A DNA stretch of 64,000 bases from DUML01 sp050949905 (GTDB lineage Bacteria > Bacillota > Desulfitobacteriia > Desulfitobacteriales > Syntrophobotulaceae). Each line of letters starts with the position of its first letter. The first letter of the stretch is position 1. Of this stretch, positions 49,537-57,768 are shown piece after piece. The stretch covers positions 323,071 through 387,070 of the forward strand of contig JBMNGP010000003.1 in assembly GCA_050949905.1 (NCBI GenBank), in the 5' to 3' direction. The notes beneath the pieces are model-generated. The model did no database searches, was not told the DNA's origin, and worked only from the letters and a program-made list of their open reading frames with translations. Position numbers and translations under genes: made by a program.

Positions 49537-50172
49537 ATGTTGGATTTAAAGGCCAAAGATTTCATAGCCGCCTTGTCTTCTAAAGAACCGGTTCCCGGCG
49601 GTGGCGGGGCTTCAGCTTATGTTGGCTCTTTGGGCATGGCTTTGGGGCTGATGGTTGGCAATCTTACGGTGGGCAAAAAGAAATACCAGGATGTCGAAGC
49701 AGATATAGTACAAATAATGAAAAAAGGTCAGTTGATCATTGACCGTTTGAATGAATTGGTTCAGGAAGATGCGGAAGCATTTTACCCTCTGTCTCAGGCT
49801 TACGGCCTCCCCAAGAATACGGAGGAAGAGGCGAGAATAAAGGAGGAAACTCTGCAGAAAGCCCTGGTGAAAGCCAGCCTGGTGCCTTTGGAAATCGCCA
49901 GATATTGTGCTCAAGCTATCGAATTGCACGAAGAGCTCGCTGTCAAAGGCAGCAGGATTGCAATCAGCGATGTGGGAGTAGGAGTGGCTCTGGCCAAAGC
50001 TGCTTTAATCAGCGCTAAGCTTAATGTCTTGATTAATACCCAGATCATGAAGGACTTAGAACTGAAACAAAAGATTGAAGCTGAACTATATGAATTGGAG
50101 CGGGTCTTTACGGCTAAGGCAGATCAAGTTTTTGCCAAAGTTGAAGAGGCAATAACAGGGGGGAAAAAATGA
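49537..50172 (+). CDS. fchA: Methenyl-THF cyclohydrolase / formimino-THF cyclodeaminase family protein
   Basis: The product has 211 residues from the ATG at 49537, eight bases after AAGGGG; the frame is open to a GTG at 49504 with no site. The family signature PVPGGGGASAYVGSLGMALGLMVGNLT covers the N-terminal helices, and the rest is the all-helical FTCD_C fold. In acetogens and purinolytic clostridia such short proteins convert methenyl-THF and formyl-THF. Its stop overlaps the folD start by four bases. Because the neighbouring FolD seems to have lost its own cyclohydrolase residues, this protein is probably the operon's cyclohydrolase. Confidence 0.9.
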   Translation: MLDLKAKDFIAALSSKEPVPGGGGASAYVGSLGMALGLMVGNLTVGKKKYQDVEADIVQIMKKGQLIIDRLNELVQEDAEAFYPLSQAYGLPKNTEEEARIKEETLQKALVKASLVPLEIARYCAQAIELHEELAVKGSRIAISDVGVGVALAKAALISAKLNVLINTQIMKDLELKQKIEAELYELERVFTAKADQVFAKVEEAITGGKK

Positions 50173-51026
50173 TGAGTGAAATCTTAAGTGCCAAGCCTGT
50201 TGTTCTTGTTCTAAAAAATGATCTGCGCGAGGAAGTTGCCAGACTGAAAGATGCCGGAAATATTCCTACCTTAGGAATAATCCGCGTAGGGAACCGGCCG
50301 GATGATGTCTATTATGAGAACAGCATTATTAAGAATTGTGAAAGTATAGGAATAGAGACCAAAAAATATTCTCTGGCTGAAAATATTGAGATGCCGGAGT
50401 TTACTGAAGTTTTAAAGCAGGTTAATGCCGATGCTTCCGTCCATGGAATCTTGATTTTCAGGCCGCTTCCCAAACAGCTAGATGAAGATGTAATTAAATA
50501 TCTTATTGATCCTAAAAAGGATATTGACTGCCTAAGTCCTTTAAACCTGGTTAAAGTCTTTGAAGGAGACACCGGCGGTCTAGTGCCTTGTACACCGGCT
50601 GCCGTAATCGAGACTTTAAAGCATTACCGGATTGAGCTTCAAGGCAAAAATGTCGTAATCATGGGAAGAAGCCTGGTAGTTGGCAAGCCTTTGAGTATGA
50701 TGTTGCTGCAAGAAAATGCCACCGTGACGATCTGCCATTCCAAGACCCAGGACATGCAGCAAATAGCGAAGAAAGCAGATATTATTGTTGCCGCCATGGG
50801 TAAGGCTAAGCTGATAGATAACAGTTATGTCGGTGAACAAAGCATAGTTATCGATGTCGGTATTAATGATGCCGGGGACGGCAAAATCTGCGGTGATGTT
50901 GATTATGATGCTGTAGTTGATAAGGTTAAGGCGATTACCCCGGTACCCGGTGGGATAGGAACAGTTACTACGGCGATTTTACTGAAACATGTGGTTCAGG
51001 CCTGCAAGCAAAGCATTAATAACTAA
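50169..51026 (+). CDS. folD: Methylene-THF dehydrogenase (FolD), probably without cyclohydrolase activity
   Basis: The protein has 285 residues, with an ATG overlapping the fchA stop. The dinucleotide-binding motif GRSLVVGKPLSMML (residues 167-180) and the C-terminal TPVPGGIGTVT are intact. The substrate-side motif that in E. coli reads YVASKRKACEE is YENSIIKNCES here, so the catalytic lysine (E. coli Lys54) aligns with Ile53. The conserved glutamine of GILVQLPLP aligns with Phe97 (GILIFRPLP), whereas the aspartate of the KDxD motif is kept as Asp120. Loss of that lysine abolishes cyclohydrolase but not dehydrogenase activity in studied FolD enzymes. It should therefore act as a dehydrogenase only, in partnership with FchA. 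Confidence 0.93.
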   Translation: MMSEILSAKPVVLVLKNDLREEVARLKDAGNIPTLGIIRVGNRPDDVYYENSIIKNCESIGIETKKYSLAENIEMPEFTEVLKQVNADASVHGILIFRPLPKQLDEDVIKYLIDPKKDIDCLSPLNLVKVFEGDTGGLVPCTPAAVIETLKHYRIELQGKNVVIMGRSLVVGKPLSMMLLQENATVTICHSKTQDMQQIAKKADIIVAAMGKAKLIDNSYVGEQSIVIDVGINDAGDGKICGDVDYDAVVDKVKAITPVPGGIGTVTTAILLKHVVQACKQSINN

Positions 51027-51048
51027 TCAAAACTGAGGAGTGGCTAGA

Positions 51049-51858
51049 ATGATAATTATTGGTGAAAAAATTAACGGAACCATACCTGTTGTAAAAAAAG
51101 CCATAGAAGAAAGGGATGCGGAGTTTATTCGCAACCGGGCTCTAGATCAGGCCGAAGCAGGGGCTCATTACCTTGATGTTTGTGCCAGCACTTCGCCGGA
51201 GGTAGAAGTTGAAACCCTTCTTTGGCTAATGGATATTGTCCAGGACGCTGTCGATATTCCTCTCTGCATTGACAGTCCTAATGCCAGAACCATCGAAGCA
51301 GTGTTTAAACATGCCAAGAAGCCGGGAATTATTAATTCGGTTTCGCTGGAAGGAGATAAATGCGAAGTAATTTATCCTCTAATCGAAGGTACTGAATGGC
51401 AGGTAATTGCTTTAACTTGTGATAATAATGGAATCCCTAAAAATGTAGAAACCCGCATAGATATTGCCAAACAATTGGTCGAAAAAGCATCAACCTATGG
51501 TATTGCTCCGGAGAGAATCCACCTTGATCCACTGGTAATTGCGCTGGCAACCGATAATAAATCAGTCTTAAACTTTGTCGATACTATCCATAAGATTAAG
51601 GAAATCTATCCTACGATTAAAATCACCTCCGGGCTGAGCAATATTTCCTTCGGGATGCCTCTGAGGAAAGTCGTTAATCAAACCTTTTTAACCATTGCTG
51701 CCTTTGCCGGGATGGATTCAGCGATTATGGATCCCTGTAACCGGGATATGATTGCAACTCTCTTAGCAACCGAGGCTTTGATGGGACTTGACCGCAACTG
51801 CCGTAAATATAATACCGCTTTTCGCCAAGGTCTAATCGGGCCTAAAAAGGAAGGATAA
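51049..51858 (+). CDS. Methyl-THF:corrinoid methyltransferase (MtrH/AcsE/MTII type)
   Basis: The product has 269 residues from the ATG at 51049, which lies eight bases after GAGGAG; the GTG at 51040 lies too close to that site. The pterin-binding TIM-barrel motifs are present: GEKINGT near the start, LDVCAST, PLCIDSPN and the ITSGLSNISFGMP stretch, matching methyl-THF methyltransferases of acetogens. It moves a methyl group between THF and a corrinoid protein. No carbonyl branch genes are in the window, while a catabolic corrinoid protein is encoded 14 kb upstream, so it may be the MTII partner that loads THF with the substrate's methyl group. An AcsE role with the corrinoid iron-sulfur protein is the alternative. 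Confidence 0.9.
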   Translation: MIIIGEKINGTIPVVKKAIEERDAEFIRNRALDQAEAGAHYLDVCASTSPEVEVETLLWLMDIVQDAVDIPLCIDSPNARTIEAVFKHAKKPGIINSVSLEGDKCEVIYPLIEGTEWQVIALTCDNNGIPKNVETRIDIAKQLVEKASTYGIAPERIHLDPLVIALATDNKSVLNFVDTIHKIKEIYPTIKITSGLSNISFGMPLRKVVNQTFLTIAAFAGMDSAIMDPCNRDMIATLLATEALMGLDRNCRKYNTAFRQGLIGPKKEG

Positions 51859-51880
51859 TCTTAGCTGAAGTAGGGATCTG

Positions 51881-52567
51881 ATGGAATCTAAAAATATTAT
51901 CCTCTGTTGTGAAATCTTAAAGAACGAACTGAATAAAGCTTTGAGGCAAGCAGGACTGTCCATTCCGGTAATTTATATTTCCTCAGATTACCATATCAAC
52001 CCCGCTAAATTAAGAGCTAAGCTGCAAAGTACAATAGACAGTCTAACAGGTTATGACCGAATTTTAATGGGCTATGGTTGCTGTGGCCAGGCGCTTGTGG
52101 GCTTAAAGGCTACCACTGCAGCTTTGGTTATCCCCAAGGTGGATGACTGCATTGAAATAATACTGAGCAAAACAGGCGAAAAATTTGAGCGCAGAAAAGC
52201 AACCTATTTTTTGAGTAAAGGCTGGCTGGAAAGCACCAGGGGCATTTTTTACGAACATGACCAAATGGTAAAGAAATATGGGGAAGCAAGAGCAAAAAGG
52301 CTGCTCCATGCCATGCTTCACCAGTATAAGTATTTAATGTTTATTGATACCGGGGTCTCCGAAGAGCCAGAAGAGCAGGATTTAAAAAACCTGCTGGCTA
52401 CATCAGAAAAATTTGCTTCAATGGCAGGGCTGGAGTTGATTTGCGAAAAAGGTGAGATTTGGTTACTGGAGAAATTAGTTCGGGAAATTGTTGACGAAAA
52501 ATTCTTGGTAGTGAGCAAGGGACAAGCTGTCCAAGCTACGGATTTTTATCCTTCAGTTCATAACTAA
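51881..52567 (+). CDS. DUF1638 protein
   Basis: The protein has 228 residues and starts 22 bp after the methyltransferase gene, with only a weak AGGGAT upstream. It begins with IILCCEILKNEL and has GYGCCGQALVGLKA followed by a PKVDDCIEIIL segment, the cysteine-containing pattern of the DUF1638 family. Members are often encoded beside corrinoid methyltransferases in anaerobes, but I know of no established biochemical function. The paired cysteines suggest metal or thiol chemistry. Its place at the end of the one-carbon operon suggests it serves methyl transfer. It is soluble, with no signal peptide. Confidence 0.8.
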   Translation: MESKNIILCCEILKNELNKALRQAGLSIPVIYISSDYHINPAKLRAKLQSTIDSLTGYDRILMGYGCCGQALVGLKATTAALVIPKVDDCIEIILSKTGEKFERRKATYFLSKGWLESTRGIFYEHDQMVKKYGEARAKRLLHAMLHQYKYLMFIDTGVSEEPEEQDLKNLLATSEKFASMAGLELICEKGEIWLLEKLVREIVDEKFLVVSKGQAVQATDFYPSVHN

Positions 52568-52967
52568 GCTATTTAAACTATTCTTGGAGAATAAATAGCC
52601 TGTTTTAATGCTTCTTTGAATTCAATAAAACTATTCTTTGGCAGAGGGTAAAAAAGATAATTTACTTAGCCATAAAAAATGCATCTCAAATAAGCCTACC
52701 TTAAAATGAAAAAGGTGGGCTTTATTGTATATTTAGTAAGCTGATATCTAAATAGTTAAATATAACCTTAGAACCTTAGACATAGTTCTTTAGTTGCAGC
52801 TAAAAATTTGCTATTCTAGTTACAAGCCAATATGGAGAAGAGGTTAACCACCGGTCTCATAATAAAGGTTTTGTAAAAACCCAAATGGTTTGTAGATTAA
52901 CATTTAATCTCAAAAAGTAACTGCAATTAAAAGTAAAAAGACCGTCAAAGAATGGAGAAGTTTAGAG
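52568..52967. other. 400-bp AT-rich gap between the one-carbon operon and sbcD
   Basis: It holds a weak hairpin (52568-52599, GCTATTT with AAATAGC and an inner ATTCT/AGAAT) directly after the DUF1638 stop, then the terminator at 52691-52726. The remaining ~240 bp contains no open frame of note and no promoter I can place with confidence; the sbcD leader lies at its end. Confidence 0.6.
52691..52726 (+). terminator. Rho-independent terminator after the one-carbon operon
   Basis: AAGCCTACCTT (52692-52702) pairs with AAGGTGGGCTT (52712-52722), with one T-G pair, and is followed by a T-rich stretch. It ends the metF-to-DUF1638 transcript. Confidence 0.8.
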
Positions 52968-54146
52968 ATGAAAATATTTCATACCGGAGACTGGCATATC
53001 GGTAAAATTGTCAATCAGGTTCATATGACTAAGGATCAAGCCTTTGCTTTAGAGAGTTTAATTGAACTTATTGACAAGGAGAAACCCGATGTCCTGCTTA
53101 TTGCCGGGGACATTTATGACCGGGCGGTTCCCCCGGTGGAAGCGGTAGAATTGCTGGATGATGTCTTAAGCCGTATACTGCTGGAGAAAGGAGTACCTGT
53201 CCTGCTAGTAGCCGGTAACCATGACAGCCCTGATCGCTTGGGTTTTGCCAGTAAGATTTTAGAGGCTAAGGGGCTATATATTGCCGGACGCTTGGAAAAA
53301 GAAATCCAGAAGGTTACCCTATACGATGCCTATGGACCTGTTAATTTTTACTTAGTGCCTTATGCTCCGCCGGCCGTAGTTAAAGAAGTATTAGGCAGGG
53401 AGGATATCTGTGATCATGACACGGCAATAAAGGCTATTGTCGAAAAGATAAAAGAGCAGTGGTCGCCGCAGGAGCGCAATGTCCTTGTAACTCACGGTTT
53501 TATTCGAGGAAGGCAAGAGCCGGAGCAGAGCGAGTCCGAGAAACCTCTTACTTTAGCAATTGGCGGGGTGGATTATGTTAGTGTCCATCATCTGGCGGAT
53601 TTTACCTACACCGCCCTTGGTCATCTTCACAGCCCACAGGCGGCAGGCTTAGAGCATGTCAGGTATTCTGGCTCGCTGCTTAAATACTCTTTCTCCGAAG
53701 CGAAACAGCAGAAAGCGATTACCGTTATAAACATCGGCGCGGACGGCTCTGTTGAATATGAATACAAGTCTCTCAGGGTGCAGAGGGATCTGCGTAAAAT
53801 TAAAGGTGAGCTTGCTGCTTTGCTGGATCCTTCTGTTTATCAGGGCACCAATGTCGAGGACTATTTGCATGTAACCCTGACCGACGAAGGAGAGTTGCTG
53901 GAGCCGATGGCCAAGCTCCGACAAGTTTATCCTCATGTCCTGGCCTTGGAATTTGCGACCAAAGAACGCCAAGCAGGGGAAAGCAAGACCTCGGCCGGTG
54001 AAGGTTATAAACAAAAGAGCAAGCTGGAACTGTTTAAAGACTTCTATTGTAATATTACCGGCAAGGAATTTACCTACGAAAAGGAAAGAGTTATGGCCGG
54101 CATAATCGCAGAAGTAGAAAGCCAGGAGAGGGAGGCGGAAAGATGA
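52968..54146 (+). CDS. sbcD: Exonuclease SbcCD, nuclease subunit SbcD
   Basis: The protein has 392 residues, with GGAGAAG upstream of the ATG. The calcineurin-like phosphoesterase motifs are in order: D8-x-H10, GDIYDR (residues 47-52), GNHDS (83-87), a THGF histidine and the GHLHSP motif. With SbcC it forms the Mre11/Rad50-type complex that cuts hairpins, palindromes and blocked DNA ends. Length and motifs are normal and the frame is intact. The stop overlaps the sbcC start by four bases (ATGA), the usual sbcDC arrangement. Confidence 0.96.
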   Translation: MKIFHTGDWHIGKIVNQVHMTKDQAFALESLIELIDKEKPDVLLIAGDIYDRAVPPVEAVELLDDVLSRILLEKGVPVLLVAGNHDSPDRLGFASKILEAKGLYIAGRLEKEIQKVTLYDAYGPVNFYLVPYAPPAVVKEVLGREDICDHDTAIKAIVEKIKEQWSPQERNVLVTHGFIRGRQEPEQSESEKPLTLAIGGVDYVSVHHLADFTYTALGHLHSPQAAGLEHVRYSGSLLKYSFSEAKQQKAITVINIGADGSVEYEYKSLRVQRDLRKIKGELAALLDPSVYQGTNVEDYLHVTLTDEGELLEPMAKLRQVYPHVLALEFATKERQAGESKTSAGEGYKQKSKLELFKDFYCNITGKEFTYEKERVMAGIIAEVESQEREAER

Positions 54147-57100
54147 AACCGCTCAAACTAACCATGACAGCCTTTGGCCCCTATGCTAAGAGCCAGGTAG
54201 TTGACTTTAGCGAATTGCAAGGCCGCAATCTCTTTCTGATTACCGGCTCCTACAGGCTCAGGCAAAACGACCATCTTTGATGCCATCTGCTTTGCGATTT
54301 ACGGTAAAGCCAGCGGGCGGGATCGGGACGGAGAAAGCCTCCGGAGCCATTTCGCCGGGGATAATACCTTAACATCTGTCGAATTGGAATTTGAATTAAA
54401 GGGAAAGAAATACTGGATTAAAAGAATTCCCAGACAAGTCCGCAGAAAGGCGATTGGCGAAGGATATACGGAGCAAAATGCCCAAGCTGAATTTAAGGCT
54501 TTGGCTGATCCTGATGCCAGGGTGACGGTTGGGGTTAAGAATGTTGACGAGAAAGTAACCGAGTTATTGGGGATAACTTACGACCAGTTTAAACAAATAA
54601 TCATGATTCCCCAGGGAGAGTTTCGGGAGCTCTTAACTGCCGACAGTACTTCCCGGGAAGTTATCCTGCAAAAGATTTTTGGAACCCGCGAATTTAAGTT
54701 AATTCAGGAGAGAATCGGGGAAAAAGCCAAGGAACTGGAAAAAGGGGTTGAACTCCTGAAAAAACAAAGAGAAGCGAATATTGAACAGATTAATCCTGCA
54801 GATCATGAGGACTTGGCAGCTTTGCTAACTACCAAACCGTATAACATTATGGCCATAACCTCTACGGCTGAAAAGGCTATCCACAAAGATATCGAGCGGG
54901 AAGACGAATACAATAAAGCCATCCGGAAATTAGAAGAACGTGTTGCGGGTAAACAGAAAGAGATCTTTAGGGCTCAGGAAAATAACCGGAAAATAGAAGA
55001 GAAGGAAAGAGCCTGGCAGAGAAAAGGCGAACTCGAAGCCCAAAAGCCCTATTTTGCCCAAAAAGAAAAAGACTTGGCAAACGGCCAGGAAGGCATTAAC
55101 CATTATACCCCTGGAAGATAATTACCGCAGCCAAGTTGACCAGCTTAAACTCAAAACCGCCTTGCTGCAGGAAGCTGAGGAGAAGGAAAGCAAGGCCCGG
55201 GCTCAATTGGCAGCTGCCGAAAAGACCATGGAGGAGGAAAAACAAAAGGAATCCCAGCGGGAAGGACTGAGCCAGAAGCTTACTTTGCTCCAAGAGGCTC
55301 GCAAGAAAGTTCAGGATTGGCAGCAAAACCAAAAAAGCCTCCAAGAAGCGGAGTTGGCTTTACAAGCTGTTCAGAAGGAGCAGAAGCAGCTTGAGGGGGA
55401 ACAGCAGGAAATAAAGAGAACAATTGAGGCCAATGAGCAGCTCTTGCATGAAGCCATCGAAGCCTCCCGGAAGTATATCATTGTCTGTAACGAAAAAGAG
55501 AAAGTTCAAGCCTTGCTTAATACCACCTCTGGAACTTCAGAGCGAGAGAGAAAAGCTAGGCAAAGACCGGTGCGGGCTAGACAATCTTAAAGCCCGCTTA
55601 GAGGAGCAAGAACGCGCTTTTCAGGATCTGGAAAAGCAGCTACGAGGAGGCTCAAAGCAAGTATTTTGCCGGGTTAGCCGGAGTATTAGCGGAGCAGCTG
55701 CAGGAGGGTGAAGCCTGTCCGGTCTGTGGGTCTCTTTCTCATCCTAACCCGGCTTTAAAAGCGACAGGAGTCTTAAATGAGCAGGAACTTAAAAACTTGG
55801 AACTTGAGTACAAGAGTGCGCGCGAAAAGCTTGAGGGTACCCGGCTGGAGTGGCAAAAAGCTAAAGCTAAAGTAGATTTTCAAGAAAAAACAGTGCAGCG
55901 CCTTGAACAAGAGCTTAGGGAACTAAGCAAAGAAGGAAAGTGTGGAAGAAGATCTCAGTCCGGATACCAGCCTTTGGGAACTGAAAACAGTCTTGGCCGA
56001 GTTAGCGGCTGAAATGAAACAATTAGAAATTCTAAAGGATAAAGAAACTGCCCTTCGCCGGCAAATGGCTAAAGATAACAGCCGTCTGACTGATTTAGAA
56101 AGCAGGCTGAGGGAACTTGCCGGGCGAGAAAAAGATCTCTACTCCCAAGTGGCAAAGTTCCAAGGTCTCATAAAAGCTATAGAGGAGGATTTGCCTGCTT
56201 CTGTGCGTACGCCTGCCGATCTGGAAAAAGAACTGGCTAAAACTCAAAAACTCTATAATGACCTGAAAAAAGCTTTGGATGAAGCCGTGGAACACTTGAA
56301 GGAGTGCCGAGAAGCTCAGCTTACCGCCGACGCCAATAAGAAGCATGCTTTACAGAATAAGAACGAAGCAGAAATTAGTGTCCAAAAAGCTTTGGCCGGC
56401 TATCAAGAAAACTTAAGCCAAGCCGGCTTTAGGGATGAAAAAGAGTATTGCTCCGCCAAGATGACGCCAAGTCAGATAGCAGAGATTGAAAAAGCGATAA
56501 ATGAATATAAAGAGTCCCTAAAATCTGCCTCAGACAACCTGGAAAGGATTCTCAAAGAGGTGCAAGGGTTATCTTATACTGATACCGGTGTTTTGGAACA
56601 GCAACTGCTGGCAATTCAACAAGAAAAACAGAAAGTCACAGACCAAAAAACAGTTATCCGATCCCGCTTGGACCATAATCAAAAAATGCTTACGAGCATT
56701 CTCAGCCTGAATAAAGAGATTGAGGACAAAGAAAAAGAATATGCCCTGGTTGGGGATTTGGCAAGCACCGCCAGGGGCAATAACAGTCAAAAGTTAACTT
56801 TTGAAAGATATGTCCTAGCGGCTTACTTCAATGACATTATCGCTGCTGCTAATATCCGCCTGCAGAAAATGACCTGCGGCCGGTACGCAATGAGCAGGAT
56901 TGCGGAGAAAGGCAAAGGTGCGGCTCAAAGCGGGTTGGAACTGGAAGTGTTTGACTACTATACCGGCAGAGCGCGGCATGTCAAAACCTTATCCGGAGGA
57001 GAAAGCTTTAAAGCCTCCCTGGCCTTGGCCCTAGGGTTGGCGGACGTCGTCCAGTCCTATGCCGGAGGAGTGAACTTGGATACAATGTTTGTGGATGAAG

Positions 57101-57282
57101 GCTTTGGCACTTTGGATCCCGAATCACTGGATAATGCCATCAACTGCCTCATTGAACTGCAACAGTCCGGAAGGCTGGTAGGGATTATTTCTCACGTGCC
57201 GGAGCTTCGAGCCTGCATCGATGCCCGGCTGGAAGTTGAAGCTTATAAGGATGGAAGTACGGCAAAATTTTGTATAGGCTAA
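54143..57282 (+). pseudogene. sbcC: SbcC (Rad50-like ATPase) broken by five +1 frameshifts
   Basis: The start is the ATG overlapping sbcD. Joining frames gives a protein of about 1,044 residues with all SbcC parts: N-terminal PLKLTMTAFGPYAKSQ, Walker A PTGSGKTT, long coiled coils, the zinc-hook CPVC (55716-55727), the signature LSGGESFKASLALALGL and Walker B FVDEGFGTLD. The frame is lost five times, each repaired by removing one base: near 54248 (in Walker A), 55092, 55528, 55640 and 55935. Between breaks the sequence is well conserved and free of stops. As written it encodes no functional SbcC. Either this is a local run of insertion errors in the assembly or a very recent pseudogene. The last ~1.3 kb (from 55937) is an intact frame. 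Confidence 0.85.
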
Positions 57283-57285
57283 ACC

Positions 57286-57321
57286 TTAATAAATCCGGCC
57301 AAAAATGGCCGGATTTATTAA
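57286..57321. terminator. Perfect hairpin terminator after sbcC
   Basis: A 16-bp perfect stem (57286-57301 with 57306-57321) has an AAAA loop and a core of ATCCGGCCA/TGGCCGGAT flanked by A/T pairs that give a T-rich tail in both directions. It can therefore act on either strand. It begins 4 bp after the sbcC stop. Confidence 0.85.
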
Positions 57322-57768
57322 AGATATCCTTATTTAAAGAGCTATTTGTTCGACACTTTTCATTAAAACTAGCTGATAAATACTGCTAGATTGAAAGGAA
57401 AATTGAGAGATAAATAGAATATGTTTACAGTAAACAGGCTACTGTAGAAAAAGTGAGAAGATGGCCGGGAGCTTTTTTCTCAGGCTTAAAAAACGTTTAA
57501 CAATATTTAACCGGAAGTACGGGCAGGAATGCATGTTGCCAAACAAAAGGATGCTAACGCCTATGTATTTTTTAAAGATATAGAAATTGTATCATGATCT
57601 AGGTATTTTAACACCTCAAAATCGAATGCTTTATGATCTATTTTTGCTTTTATATAGTGAAATTATCCGTATTTTTAGGAATCCCAAAAAGCAAAAGAGA
57701 TGTTGCCAAAAAATAATGAATATCATTGGTAATCAGAATAGGTATTAACAGAAAAGAGGTGTTATTAA
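57322..57768. other. 447-bp AT-rich gap before the unknown coiled-coil gene
   Basis: No gene is seen here. The gap marks the change from moderate base composition to the strongly AT-rich final region. It holds a short palindrome at 57422-57436 and two copies of ATGTTGCCAAA (57533 and 57700). AGAGGTG at its end serves the next gene. A promoter could not be placed with confidence. Confidence 0.55.
57422..57436. promoter_or_regulatory. Short palindrome, possible operator
   Basis: TGTTTAC-A-GTAAACA is a perfect 7+1+7 palindrome, 333 bp before the next start codon. The distance is long for a simple operator, and no regulator is encoded nearby. Confidence 0.3.
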
